A DNA stretch of 64,000 bases from Pomphorhynchus laevis (GCA_012934845.2 WNNJ02000599.1:248001-312000), one strand, 5' to 3'; positions 31,450 through 43,486 are shown, numbered from the stretch's first letter. Numbers and translations: made by a program. The notes: generated by a model not told the origin, from the sequence alone.

Positions 31450-33890
31450 TCTCGCCATTGTATTCCGTCCTGATTCATCAGCTCCTACCTTCCTAGTTTT
31501 ACCAAACTCGCTTACCTTATGTCCTATTGTTCTTTGTGCTCCATCCCTTCACTCGTTCTTGGCGACTTCAACATCCGCCTAAACCGCCCCTCTTCTACTA
31601 ATTTCATCCGGTTTATCAACATTCTATCCAACTACAATTACAAACACATCTCCACTGTCCCCGCACATATTCTTGGCGGGACACTCGACATCATCGCTGT
31701 TTTTGATCGTTTTGCTGCCTACAGCTCACTGTCCATTTCCGATCCTGGTTTATCCAATCACTTTCTCGTCACCCTTAATCTCACTTCCAACCACTCTCCG
31801 CTTCACACACCTACTATCCTATGTCACACTTGAAGAAATCTTGGCTTCCCCATTCTCCGCTCCGCCTTACTCAAATCGTATATATCTTCTCCCACAATAT
31901 CATCTTCCTCTACTCACGATCTCGCATTTCTTTTCGACTCTGAACTCACATCCACTCTCGATCTTCTCTTGCCCTTTAAGCATCATCACCGTTGCTTGCA
32001 CCGTGCCTCATGGTTTGACATTCAATGCCTACTCTCAAAGCGTCGACTCCGTCATACTTTTCGAATCTATCACCGCTCTCTCAGACGTGATATCCGCTCG
32101 CTCACTCCGTCTCTCCGTGATTCCTATCTTGCTATTCGACAATTTCATCTCAACCTATTACTTACCAAATCCAACTCCTTCTGGCAGCATAATATCATCA
32201 CTTCATTCAACTCTAAGTCTGTCATATTTTTAACTCAATCCTTTCTCGCTCCTCATTGTCTTGCAACATCAATCCCCATGATTAATCGTCATTTCTTCAA
32301 ACCAAAGTATCCACGTTGCTCCCTCACAACCCCTCACTATTCCATCTCACTGCTACACACCTCGCCTCATCCTCCCAGAACTCTTTCATCTTCTCTCCCT
32401 CTCTCACCTGCTTAAGTCTTATATGTCCTCATGTTCCTGCCCAATAAAACATCATCTGCCGATCCCCTGCCTACTCCCATATTTAAATCAATATGCTCAT
32501 CGATATCACCCTTTCCTCACGATCTTGTTTAACTCGTCCATCAGCAGTCATATCTTCCCTTCACACTGAAAATCCGAAATCGTTCGCCTCTCCTTAAGAA
32601 ACAATCGCTCGACCCCTCACTTCCTTCTAGCTATCGCCCCATTTCACTCCTCCCTACTCTTTCCAAGCTCTTAGTGCGCCTTATCTTAATACAGATCAAC
32701 GTTTATCACTCTACATCAAATCTGTACCCTCCTTTCCAATCAGCTTTCCGCTATAATCACTCCACAGAAATCATCTTCATTAAAGTTTACAACGATCTAC
32801 TAATTTATCGTGACAAGGTTCTATATAGTGTTGTCATTTTCCTCTACCTTTCATCCGCCTTTGAGATCGTCGATCATTACATCCTCCTTTCTCGCCTTCG
32901 CTATGATTACGGATTTTCTTCCTCCTCCATAGCATGGCTCACTTCATATCTATCCGACCGTTCTTTTCGCGTTCGTTCAAATTCATCACCCTCTCTTCCC
33001 ATCCCTATTTTCTGCGGGGTCCCACAAGGTTCAGCCCTAAAACCCCTGCTTTTCTCGCTTCTACTCGGCGATTTCTCTTTGTTTATCATACCTTACTCCT
33101 TTAACGTCATGCAATACTCCGATGACATCCTCATTTATGCTCATACACCCACCCATCTCATACACGATATCGCAATTTCTGCCTCCAACTGTCTTTCTTG
33201 TATCTACAAACGTCTCACCCATCTTCGTCTCATTCTAAATTCAAACAAGTCCAAAATAATGTGGATTCTCCCTCTATATCTTTTGTCTTATCAATCATCC
33301 CCATAGTCCACAATCTCACTTTTTAGCATTCCATTTCGATGATCACCTTTCCCTTAAACCATTCGTCCGTTACAAGGTACGCTCGTCTAACTTAACTCTC
33401 CGTGACATCCGCCGTAGCAGCCCCCTACAACGCATCATCAACTCCGCCGTTCGAGTGTTCCTACGTCTCCGTCGCTTTGACCACACATCCACATACCTTG
33501 CTTAACTCTCCTGGCCTACTATCTACATCCGCATACAACTCCGCCTTCTCGTAACTTTTCGTCTCATCGCTGTCGGCTCACCATCGTTCATCAACTTCTC
33601 TTTCTTAAATGACACTCGCCCCACATCTCTATCACTGCGTTCTCGTAACCCCTCTTACTCTACGTTCCCAATTACTCTAACAACTACGGTCTCCGATCCT
33701 TTCTCGTCGCTGCCCGCTCGCCTGGAATCAGCTCCCTCTCGACGTCCGGCGCACTCCCTCCTTTATCACATTCAAATACCTTCTCCGTTCCCACCTTTTC
33801 GACCCATGATTTAGACTTTTTTTCTTGGTCATGTTAGCGTGCACCAGCACGAATTTGCCACGTAAAAATAAATCAATTTTTTTATCTCAA
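31450..33890 (+). mobile_element. L2/CR1-like LINE, broken
   Basis: C-terminal APE endonuclease (VLGDFNIRLNRPSSTNF, SISDPGLSNHFLV at 31540-31800, keeping GDFN and the SDH-like SNH) followed by RT: SYRPISLLPTLSKL, motif A LYLSSAFEIVDHYILLSRL, motif B GVPQGSALKPLLFSL, and motif C QYSDDILIYA (32674-33306). The C-terminal block AWNQLPLDVRRTPSFITF is at about 33724-33778. GC content is clearly above the surroundings. Motif C reads SDD where active elements have ADD. Frames change repeatedly. The end near 33890 abuts an antisense PLE tail. Confidence 0.75.
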
Positions 33891-33996
33891 AATATAAAAT
33901 TGAAATTAAAAATAAAAGTCAATTTTTATGAATTGACTGATAAATAACAGACGATGCATAAGAATAAGGATTATAGGATATCAGGAGGAACAAAAT
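33891..33996 (-). mobile_element. Antisense PLE 3' tail fragment
   Basis: Matches the PLE 3' UTR segment around TTATTTATTAGTCAATTCAT and CTCTAATTCTTATTC in reverse. About 105 bp only. Confidence 0.55.
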
Positions 33997-34559
33997 ACAC
34001 AAAATTACAGGATAAAACATTAGTTTTATCCTGTAGTCATTATTCTTATAAGAATAATTATAATCAGTAGTGCCATTTTTTATGTCTAAAGTTTATCGGA
34101 GGATTAAAAATGAAATTAATTTACAAGTTTCAAATTTCTCTTTGACATTTTGATCTGTGACATTGAAGAGGCAAAATTTTACAACGTTATACACAAAAAG
34201 GCATTGTTTACAAAAACGACGAGCGGTTGCCATTGTGGGATATTGTAGTGTCAAAGTTTGTTTGCTCGAAATATGCTTGTACAATTTCTAGATATTTAAT
34301 CTAAAAAAGTTAGATTAAATAGTTAGATTAAATCTAACTAATGTATTAATAAATTTTTATTTATATTTTTTATCTAACTAATATATTTTTATTAATTAAA
34401 ATACTTAGCAAACGACTGAAATGTGTGATCTTTGAAGTTAATAGGTGTTTCTTATTTTTGTAATATAACAAAGAAACTTATTTTTTAAAGTGATAATTAA
34501 TATATTTGTTAAACATATATTAATCCGTTTCTTTTCTCGACGTTGTTGGCATGAAGTGG

Positions 34560-35130
34560 CTAACACGGATCTTCAACGTTGCATTGAAGTCGGGTAAGGT
34601 TCCTAGTGAGTAGCGAACTGGGGGTGGTGGTGCCGATCTTTAAGGAAGATGACCAAAGTGTGTGTTCCAATTATCGGGGCATCACTCTTCTTAGCCAAAC
34701 TGGTAAGCTATTTGCTAGAATTCTTGAGTTAGGGATACTGCCTATAGTTGAGAGAAAATTGCAAGAGGAACAATGCGGCTTTCGTCCAGGTCGTAGATCT
34801 ACGGATCAACTCTTCACCGGTCATAGCCTTAGAAATAAAATTAGAAATTCGGTCATCCGAAATGGACCCGGAGTAAAGTTGCTGATTTTCCACATCGAAG
34901 AAAAGTCAGTTGAGGTGGCTAGGACACGTTCTGAGGATATCAGAGTCGAACTTATCGAGCGTGGGTCTTTTATCCCGTTCGTTTTAGCCGATTCTGGTGG
35001 CTTAAGTGATTGCACGCATAGAGTTCTTCAGCATATATCTACACTTCAGTCTGCACACAATGAATAACAGTCATATGGCCAACTTACGAATCGTCTCAAA
35101 GCTAGCCTGAGCATTGAAATGTGCCGTGCC
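34560..35130 (+). pseudogene. LINE RT fingers fused to C-terminal tail
   Basis: Frame 34606-35067 gives ELGVVVPIFKEDDQSVCSNY, RGITLLSQTGKLFARILE and EEQCGFRPGRRSTDQLF, the finger-palm region of the LINE family seen at 2.4 kb. It then jumps straight to SLRNKIRNSVIRNGPGV and, in another frame, QLRWLGHVLRIS, the family's C-terminal end. The whole catalytic palm (motifs A-C) is deleted. Confidence 0.65.
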
Positions 35131-35349
35131 GCCTCAATATGTATAAGGGGATTCCGGTCTGCCCGTGGTCGCCTAGTATATTTATTGTTAGTCGATGGAT
35201 CGAGCTAATGTAAAAATTCAAACTTTCCATGAAAAATTTACTTTTGTGTTTTAAAAACTAATAATTATTATATTTTTTATTTTATAATATAAGTTATTAT
35301 TATATGTACAATTCTAATAGGCACGCATCCCCAGCATTTGAAAATCACA

Positions 35350-35680
35350 AGTAAAACAATTCAAATTATTTCCGCACTGCTGCTTCTATATCCTCGTAAC
35401 GGTATCGCCACACATTTTCTTCTGGGTGCACGGATACAATATGATGCGGTTTGTGCAAGGGCAATGCTCAACCTTGATCGTATTCCGGCTATGACTTCTC
35501 CATAACTTCTTTTGTGTTTGAGAGAAATTCTTTTCGCTATTGTCTTCAGAAGTATGGAGGTAGTAGGTGCGATTGATCCGTTAGTTGCGAATATAACTGG
35601 GCAGAACGATGCATGCTCGAAGTCAGTGATCCTTTCCTAGTATTTAGCTATCTTTCTTTGCTCGTGATATTCGAATGTTG
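35350..35680 (-). pseudogene. REL LINE family B C-terminal fragment
   Basis: Minus-strand reading from about 35625 gives EHASFCPVIFATNGSIAPT, ILLKTIAKRISLKHKRSYGE and IRSRLSIALAQTASYCIRAP, colinear with ERASFTPVILSCYCGNG and RSRIGVLLAKMCSRCIRAP of the copy ending at 43487. It is upstream of an oppositely oriented fragment at 35925. Confidence 0.6.
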
Positions 35681-35924
35681 ATTAATAATCATATAATAAT
35701 CATTATAATTAAAATATTAATTAATCATTATAATTATATTAATCATTATAATTATTAATCATTATAATCAATTAATTAAACTCGCTATTAATTAATCGCG
35801 AGATAGAGATGCGAGGGCAGATATTTCTTGTAACAGTCTATTTGAGAATCCTACGGATTAGTTCTTCATGACTATATGCGTTTTTAACTCTTTGGCTCTG
35901 TTGTACTCCCTATCTCGAATATCA

Positions 35925-36180
35925 GACCACTTCGAATACCATGAGAACCACAAAAATGCAAAATATAATGAACAAATAGTGAAAGTTGAGCATGCATCCT
36001 TTCATCCAATTATATTGTCGACTACATGAGGGATGGGTGCGACAACGAACACAGTACTGAAGCAAATATCAAGATAGGTATATACTCGCGGTATTTCTTC
36101 GACTTAGATTGTATACTAACCCTACTATCAAGGATCTCAACATTGATAGCAAAGGATGTTTTAATGTCAATAAGGATGAA
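35925..36180 (+). pseudogene. REL LINE family B C-terminal fragment, opposite orientation
   Basis: Plus-strand reading DHFEYHENHKNAKYNEQIVK followed by EHASFHPIILST. This is the same protein region as the minus-strand fragment at 35350-35680. The two fragments have their 5' sides facing. Confidence 0.55.
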
Positions 36181-36479
36181 ACCTTACTAATGTCGAAAAG
36201 CAGACATGGAACGATCAATGATCACACAAAATTAGACTAAGTGTTCTAAGTCTAATAATGGTGACAATATTAGGGCTTATTTGCGGGTAACACGTAAATT
36301 GTAACTTTCTGATATAAAAAAATATTTTTTTATATTATAATTAATTATAAGTATGACTATATTGCAACTATACTGTAAGTAAAACTATATACTAGAACTA
36401 TATTATGTGTAAAGTTGAAAAAGACAATTGCTTAAAATGTGTTGAAAGCTTACAATAATAAAAAAACTTTTATCATATC

Positions 36480-37260
36480 ATGCATTTAAAACCGTGATAA
36501 AAAATGCAATCGTTTTCAAAAATTAAACATCGTTTTGATTTGAAAAATAAAATAAAAAAATACAATTGTTTTCATTATGAAGAAATACATGGATTCAAGT
36601 CTACAAAGTTTTATAAAAATGATAAATTTTTGAAAACGATTGTATTTTTTTCTGATAATGCTAACAGAAGTTAACTATCTATTAAAATTAAAATTTGACA
36701 CTCGTAACAGAGCAGATCCTAGGTTAAGGCTATGATTCAAACAAGGTTTAGTCAATACATATTGGGAGTAGAATCAAAAAAGGAAAGCTTTTAATTTTAA
36801 TATTTCGCTAACTTTTGTTAAAATCATAAGTAAACTACTATTAAAAAATTCTTAAAAATATAATATACTTTTATTATTATATATGATACAATATATAATA
36901 TACTTTTATTATTTTATATTATAATATACTTTTATTATAAATAAAAAATACTATCAGAGAAAATTATCTTTTCTGATGATAACAGAAGTTAGCGAACTAT
37001 TAAAATTATTATTTTTGTTCCCAAAATTCAATAGAGAAAAATGGATAATCAAAATTGAGTATTTACAATGCATACATTGAGCGAACATCTGCTCAATGAC
37101 AATAAAGGGGATCGTTTTAAAATTTTATAAAAACGATGAATTTTTGAAAATGATTGTATTTTTCTAGCAGAAATTAGCGAAATATTAAAATTAAAAGTTT
37201 TCTTTTTATATCCTGTTCCCAAAATTCAATAATAAAATAAATTTCCACATAAATTTACAA
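36480..37260 (+). repeat. Cluster of hammerhead-like foldback repeats
   Basis: Three diverged copies of a short repeat with AAAACGATTGTATTTTTCT followed by a CUGAUNAU / UAAC-AGAA-GUUA / GAAA-type core: about 36615-36695, 36960-37010 and 37120-37190. Inverted pieces (AATCGTTTTCAAAAATTAAA near 36510) flank them. The core resembles stem II plus GAAA of a hammerhead but the helices are weakened by substitutions. Confidence 0.45.
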
Positions 37261-39250
37261 TTTTTCCGATTGTGGCACGATATTATCCTCACAGGTATTG
37301 ATCTTATCTTTGATACAGCAGGACGCTACTAATCAGTCAGAGTGGGTCTCATCAGCTGCTGACCCAGACCTACATTTCACGTTTCGACCCTTATTATCTG
37401 TTTTCTCCGTTGACTGATGCTGATCGGATTTGTACTCAGGACGTCTGTATCGTGATTCAACGCAACATCCACTAAGCTGGCTGCTCCAGTGGTGTAGATA
37501 TACATTTCTGTATATTACTTTTGGTAGGGGATCGTATTCTAACGATCTATTAGAAACCTACCCGATGTGTGTGATCCGCTAGCCGGATCACCCGTTTTTC
37601 ATGCTGCCACTTGCAATGATAGTTTTTAATTGTATTTGATTGCATCTGTGAGCTGAAATTTTTCCGATTGTGGCACGATATTATCCTCACAGGTATTGAT
37701 CTTATTTTTGATACAGCAGGACGCTACTAATCAGTCTGGGTGGGTCTCATCAGCTGCTGACCCAGACCTACATTTCACGTTTCGACCCTTATTATCTGCT
37801 TTCTCCGTTGACTGATGCTGATCGGATTTGAACTCAGGACGTCTGTATCGTGATTCAACGCAACATCCACTAAGCTGGCTGCTCCAGTGGTGTAGATATA
37901 CATTTCTGTATATTACTTTTGGTAGGGGATCGTATTCTAACGATCTATTAGAAACCTACCCGATGTGTGTGATCCGCTAGCCGGATCACCCGTTTTTCAT
38001 GCTGCCACTTGCAATGATAGTTTTTAATTGTATTTGATTGCATCTGTGAGCTGAAATTTTTCCGATTGTGGCACGATATTATCCTCACAGGTATTGATCT
38101 TATCTTTGATACAGCAGGACGCTACTAATCAGTCTGGGTGGGTCTCATCAGCTGCTGACCCAGACCTACATTTCACGTTTCGACCCTTATTATCTGCTTT
38201 CTCCGTTGACTGATGCTGATCGGATTTGAACTCAGGACGTCTGTATCGTGATTCAACGCAACATCCACTAAGCTGGCTGCTCCAGTGGTGTAGATATACA
38301 TTTCTGTATATTACTTTTGGTAGGGGATCGTATTCTAACGATCTATTAGAAACCTACCCGATGTGTGTGATCCGCTAGCCGGATCACCCGTTTTTCATGC
38401 TGCCACTTGCAATGATAGTTTTTAATTGTATTTGATTGCATCTGTGAGCTGAAATTTTTCCGATTGTGGCACGATATTATCCTCACAGGTATTGATCTTA
38501 TTTTTGATACAGCAGGACGCTACTAATCAGTCTGGGTGGGTCTCATCAGCTGCTGACCCAGACCTACATTTCACGTTTCGACCCTTATTATCTGCTTTCT
38601 CCGTTGACTGATGCTGATCGGATTTGGACTCAGGACGTCTGTATCGTGATTCAACGCAACATCCACTAAGCTGGCTGCTCCAGTGGTGTAGATATACATT
38701 TCTGTATATTACTTTTGGTAGGGGATCGTATTCTAACGATCTATTAGAAAGCTACCCGATGTGTGTGATCCGCTAGCCGGATCACCCGTTTTTCATGCTG
38801 CCACTTGCAATGATAGTTTTTAATTGTATTTGATTGCATCTGTGAGCTGAAATTTTTCCGATTGTGGCACGATATTATCCTCACAGGTATTGATCTTATC
38901 TTTGATACAGCAGGACGCTACTAATCAGTCTGGGTGGGTCTCATCAGCTGCTGACCCAGACCTACATTTCACGTTTCGACCCTTATTATCTGCTTTCTCC
39001 GTTGACTGATGCTGATCGGATTTGAACTCAGGACGTCTGTATCGTGATTCAACGCAACATCCACTAAGCTGGCTGCTCCAGTGGTGTAGATATACATTTC
39101 TGTATATTACTTTTGGTAGGGGATCGTATTCTAACGATCTATTAGAAACCTACCCGATGTGTGTGATCCGCTAGCCGGATCACCCGTTTTTCATGCTGTC
39201 ATTTGCAATGATAGTTTTTAATTGTATTTGATTGCATCTGTGAGCTGAAA
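37261..39250 (-). repeat. Five exact tandem 398-bp units (retrozyme/SINE-like)
   Basis: Units begin at 37261, 37659, 38057, 38455 and 38853 and the array ends at 39250, exactly 5 x 398 bp with only a few substitutions between units. Functional reading appears to be the minus strand. A tRNA-like stretch has an A-box-like CAGCTTAGTGGATG and B-box-like AGTTCAAATCC (first unit about 37425-37485). GGGUC-GAAA, the hairpin CGU-GAA-AUG, UA and CUGAUGA-GACCC follow. GGGUC/GACCC would form hammerhead stem II, but I could not close stem I. The near-identity implies recent amplification or homogenisation. Confidence 0.85.
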
Positions 39251-39299
39251 TTTTTAGAATTTCAGCTCAATTCGTTAGAATACGATCAATTCGTTAGAA

Positions 39300-40025
39300 T
39301 TCGTTAGAAATTCGGTAGAATACGATCCCCTACCGAAAGTAATATACAGAAATGTATATCTACACCACTGGAGCAGCCAGCTTAGTGGATGTTGCGTTGA
39401 ATCACGATACAGACGTCCTGAGTACAAATCCGATCAGCATCAGTCAACGGAGAAAACAGATAATAAGGGTCGAAACGTGAAATGTAGGTATGGGTCAGCA
39501 GCTGATGAGACCCACCCAGACTGATTAGTAGCGTCCTGCTGTATCAAAAATAAGATCAATACCTGTGAGGATAATATCGTGCCACAATCGGAAAAATTTC
39601 AGCTCACAGATGCAATCAAATACAATTAAAAACTATCATTGCAAGTGGCAGCATGAAAAACGGGTGATCCGGCTAGCGGATCACACACATCGGGTAGGTT
39701 TCTAATAGATCGTTAGAATACGATCTCCTACCAAAACTAATATACAGAAATGTATATCTACACCACTGGAGCAGCCAGCTTAGTGGATGTTGCGTTGAAT
39801 CACGATACAGACGTTCTGAGTACAAATCCGATCAGCATCAGTCAACGGAGAAAACAGTTAATAAGTGTCGAAACGTGAAATGTAGGTTTAAGTCAGCAGC
39901 TGATGAGACCCACCCAGACTGATTAGTAGCGTCCTGCTGTATCAAAGATAAGATCAATACCTGTGAGGATAATATCGTGCCACAATCGGAAAAATTTCAG
40001 CTCACAGATGCAATCAAATACAATA
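39300..40025 (+). repeat. Inverted copies of the 398-bp unit
   Basis: About 1.8 units in the opposite orientation to the array. The block GAAAAATTTC recurs at 39591 and 39989, again 398 bp apart. The junction 39250-39310 contains short repeats of AATTCGTTAGAA. These units carry a few substitutions relative to the array (for example CGTTCTGAG in the second copy). Array plus inverted copies make a palindrome of nearly 2.8 kb. Confidence 0.8.
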
Positions 40026-40129
40026 AATTTACAACTAAAAGAATATTTTATGCTGTAAGTAATTAAATATTTGTCAATAGCGAAAACAGTAACTTAAAAT
40101 TAAAATCAAACATTTTTCTACAAATATAA

Positions 40130-40640
40130 ATCAAACAGAAAATAGTAAAATATATAAATCAACACAATAATATTAATAAATATAAAATCATTAATAAATT
40201 CTAATAAATTTGAAGTCATTAGCGGAAAATATTTATGGATGGATAATAAATAATATACTTTGTACTAGAATTGGACACTAGATATAAAGGTGTCATATCA
40301 AATGGTACACTAAATAATCAAATTTAATCAGAGGAAATACATCCTTAAAACGTATTAAAGGTATCAAAGATATCAGATCAAATAGTACACTAAATAATCA
40401 AATTTAATCATAGAAAATACGTCCTTAACACGTATTTGGCCCGCTGCTATGTTGGGTCGAAGAATTAGGGACTGAAACCTGATAGCATAGCAGTTCCTCT
40501 TGATGACCTCTAATCCTTATTCTTATACATCGTATATTATTTATTGGTCAATTCATAAGAATTGACTTTTATTTTAAATTTCAATTTTTTTATTTTAACT
40601 TGATATAAGTTATATGTTATAATATAAGTTATATTATATG
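40130..40640 (+). mobile_element. PLE 3' end copy
   Basis: Starts with a scrap of RT C-terminus (CAGAAAATAGTAAAATATAT onward, ending in WMDNK-like codons at about 40230) and continues into the 3' UTR. It holds two partial copies of the AAATAC hairpin segment (about 40327 and 40419). The second has ACGT/ACGT arms, a compensated change relative to the 22.5-kb copy. The CTGCTATG/CATAGCAG helix is intact. Confidence 0.7.
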
Positions 40641-41480
40641 TTATATTATATTATTTAAATGATATAAATATTATTTAAATATTATTTGTATTAGAATATC
40701 ATACTTGATAATCAAATTTAATCGGAGGAAATACGTCCTTAACATGTATTTGGCCCTGCTGCTATGTTGGCTTAATGGAATGGAACCGAAACCTGATTAC
40801 ATGGCAGTTCCTCCTAATGACCTCTAAATAAATAAATCGTCTTTTTTTATTATGAATAAATGACAATGAATCAGTGAATCTAATTCTTATTATGATTCGA
40901 ATTTCAATGTTTCTTTCAAATTTCAATTTTTAATTTTATATAAATTATATAAAATCTTATATAACAGTTATTTATTATTTATAGTTATTTAATTATTTAT
41001 TATTTAAGTATTTAAATTTTATTTTGCATAATTATTTAATTTATAAATAATATAAAATACTTAGATTAAGTTAGCTGATCTGATTTGTTTTAAATTTAAA
41101 TTATTAATTTTAACTTTATAATTATTAATAATATAATTTTTTAGGTTTATATTTTTTATAATTGTTTTAATTATTTATAATTATTTTATCATCATTTTTA
41201 ATTGATAACTAGTGTAAAATACGTAAACTTAGTTAGCTGATCTGATGTAATGCTCTTTTATATATTGAATTCGATTGAATTGGTGAAGTCTAAATAATCT
41301 AGTTGTCTAATCAGTCGTGGCGTACCGATCTTTGAGCTAAATTTAATTTTAAATGTTTAATTTTATAAATATAATTTATATAACATATTATATATTTATT
41401 ATTTATAATTATTTATCTTTATTTTTAATTTATAAATAATATAAAATACGTAGACTCACTTTGCTGATCTGGTTAATATT
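40641..41480 (+). mobile_element. Stacked solo PLE 3' tails
   Basis: Three successive AT-rich tails each end in a TTAGCTGATCTG-like terminus: at about 41080, 41240 and 41470. The first includes the hairpin/pseudoknot segment (40726-40810, with a G-T wobble pair); the others are only distal tails. Each tail begins where the previous one ends, suggesting repeated insertion at or next to an existing PLE 3' end. Confidence 0.6.
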
Positions 41481-41559
41481 TTATTTACGATAAAATAATA
41501 TCTATTACAAGTTTTACTGGGACTATGAATAAAATATTTCCCTTTATTTATAAAATTAC

Positions 41560-41680
41560 AATATTTCGATAGCTCCTGCTTTCATCATGATTAAAATTAA
41601 ATGTTGAATTCTAATTTTAATCCTGTTGATGATAACAGAAGCTATCGAAATATTGAATTTTTTTCAAATAGAAATAAATT
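41560..41680. repeat. Foldback with two hammerhead-like cores
   Basis: The plus strand at about 41625-41660 reads GATGATAAC-AGAA-GCTATC-GAAATATTG. An inverted partner at about 41563-41605 reads, on the minus strand, GATGAAAGCAGGAGCTATCG followed by AAATATTG. The arms flank a short ATTAAAATTAAATG centre. Confidence 0.45.
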
Positions 41681-42141
41681 ATTTTCTTCTTTGTTTTAGT
41701 AAAACTTCTAATCGAACATGGGAGAAGATTACGGGTTTAGTGTGTACTATCAAAATAATATCTATATTATTAATATTTTTATTCAATTATCACGCTTAGA
41801 TATTTTTAAATACTTAGTATAGAAGTCGGCAATCGCGGGTTTGTGAGCCACATAGTTGTCTTGAGTGATTGTTGTCCTGCCACTATTTTATACTGGATAC
41901 GGTGTACATATAGGATGTGAAAGTAGATACTATCTGTATATATCGGAGAGTTCATTAAAAATCATTAAATATTATTACGACAACTTATATTTCATTATCT
42001 TTTATTTCTTCATCCTGTCATAGTTTTGCAGCTTTCGTTATCTTAACATTTATTTCACTTGTCTTTAATTTCAATATTCTAATTAATATTTTGTTGTTTT
42101 TCTTTTCCATATTTATTTTTTGTATGAACTTAAAATAGCCA
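41681..42141. other. AT-rich spacer
   Basis: No recognised feature; near 41820-41900 composition is more balanced but no frame resembles a known protein. Confidence 0.35.
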
Positions 42142-42382
42142 ATGGAAAGTAAGAGTAGACAAATGAATTTTGAGTGTTCAAAAAAATTAAAATATGTCAA
42201 AAATGTCTTTCCAGAAAAAGGATACATGTTTAATTTGCCAAGACAGCATTGCTAAAGTTTCAAATATTAAATGGTACTATGATCCCGTCATAATATTTTA
42301 CAACGGCTTTATCGAAAAAAAACTGAAAAGTAAAGTTGAATGGATAATAAATAATTTTACTAAGCATCTAATATATTTTTGA
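42142..42382 (+). pseudogene. Possible hAT/BED zinc-finger remnant
   Basis: Frame 42194-42382 has KKDTCLICQDSIAKVSNIKW followed by a charged KLKSKVEW segment. This resembles the C-x2-C start of the BED-type finger in SCAND3/GTF2IRD2-like hAT proteins (a CLIC....V...YN..RHY pattern), here without the histidines. A short overlapping frame from 42142 ends just inside it. Too short for certainty; no terminal inverted repeats found. Confidence 0.35.
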
Positions 42383-42773
42383 AAGGGGAATAATTGTTTA
42401 TAATAACTCCAAAATATAAAAGAGAACATAAAACAGTGATGCGTCAAATAATATGGTATCAATAATAATATTGGTACATCAGACTTATATCGATGTATAA
42501 AACGAAATAATATATCGTATTATATACTATATATGTTGCTAGAATTTGTTGCTAACGAAAGCATTTAGAGGAAACAAAAAAAGTTTCGCTAAATAGTCTA
42601 TATTTTAATATATAATTTAAATGACATGACATAAAAATAACTTTAAAGATTTTTTTTAAATTAACATGAGATGATTAAGATGACTAATAATTAAGATGAC
42701 TTTATTAAAGTTAACATTATTTACTATCTTTATAGACAATATAGACATTTTAAGACAAGCATATATCATGTAT

Positions 42774-42962
42774 TTAAATCATTTTTACATAACTTAAGCC
42801 TAAATTCGGAGATAAGTATATTTTATTAAGCGGTATCAATTCACATTTCCAGTCTGATATGTCAGGTCCAAATAATTGATGTTCAAAAAGTTCTTTAGTG
42901 TGATTGACTGAATGTTGATGCATGCTGTCAAGAAATTCCTTCCTTTCTGAAATATCTGTACA
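42774..42962 (-). CDS. Candidate terminal exon of an unidentified gene
   Basis: 63 codons including stop. They follow an acceptor-like TTTGTTTTCAAAG (AG at 42964-42963) and read TDISERKEFLDSMHQHSVNH, then LFGPDISDWKCELIPLNKIY. Amino-acid usage is balanced and looks like a real protein rather than random AT-rich frame. It is in phase 0, compatible with the exon candidate at 51723-51870. I do not recognise the family. It would be the 3' end of the gene upstream of the methyltransferase, same strand. Confidence 0.35.
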   Translation of the reverse strand, partial: CTDISERKEFLDSMHQHSVNHTKELFEHQLFGPDISDWKCELIPLNKIYLSPNLGLSYVKMI

Positions 42963-43486
42963 CTTTGAAAACAAAATTACAGACAAATGGCAGATGTATT
43001 AGCAAATAATAGATAATCATACAAGTAAAGATCTGCATATTCAACAGGATATATCCTGTTTTATTATATTATTAATAATATCCTGTTTTATTTTTACATT
43101 AAATAAAACTTTAAATTCCAAAAGTAAGATTTGCGGGGAAGTAAATTTACTCTGGATTTTATCTATAATGCCGAGTAAACAAAATTCCGAGAATTAAAAT
43201 GTTAATTAGATTTTTATTGTAGTGAACATTATGGTAATTACATAGTTTTGTTCCTAGCGAGCTGTCGTGAGAACTGCCTAGCAGTCATCTACTTTGTCAT
43301 CATCAGAAAATTATAACAATAAGATTTTTTCGTTCATCTATTTTGACATCGAATCAGAAAATTCTAGCAACAAAATGATTTTTATTTAAAAATAACAATA
43401 ATAATATTTTTTTATAATTTAAATTTTTACAATTAGAAAGGTTACCAGCAAATGGGTCCTTTAATTAATTTATTTACTCAATCAGA
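42963..43486. other. Spacer, AT-rich
   Basis: Between the candidate exon and the LINE 3' end. A segment at 43240-43330 (CTAGCGAGCTGTCGTGAGAA onward to CATCATCAGAAAATT) looks like a dispersed repeat, but I could not fold it as a ribozyme. Confidence 0.35.

Noticed and set aside
31470-31490. TCATCAG on the minus strand of the L2-like LINE
   Set aside because: It is coding sequence of the APE domain start (FRPDSSAPTF); no GAAA and stems in register.
34093-34284. 63-codon frame MYKHISSKQTL...
   Set aside because: No motif, no splice context and no repeat relationship; probably chance.
37425-37500. Genuine tRNA gene in each 398-bp unit
   Set aside because: A- and B-box-like strings exist but no cloverleaf acceptor stem or anticodon arm could be drawn, so only a tRNA-like promoter is suggested.
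37261-39250. CRISPR array
   Set aside because: Repeats are 398 bp with no spacers, in a eukaryotic context.
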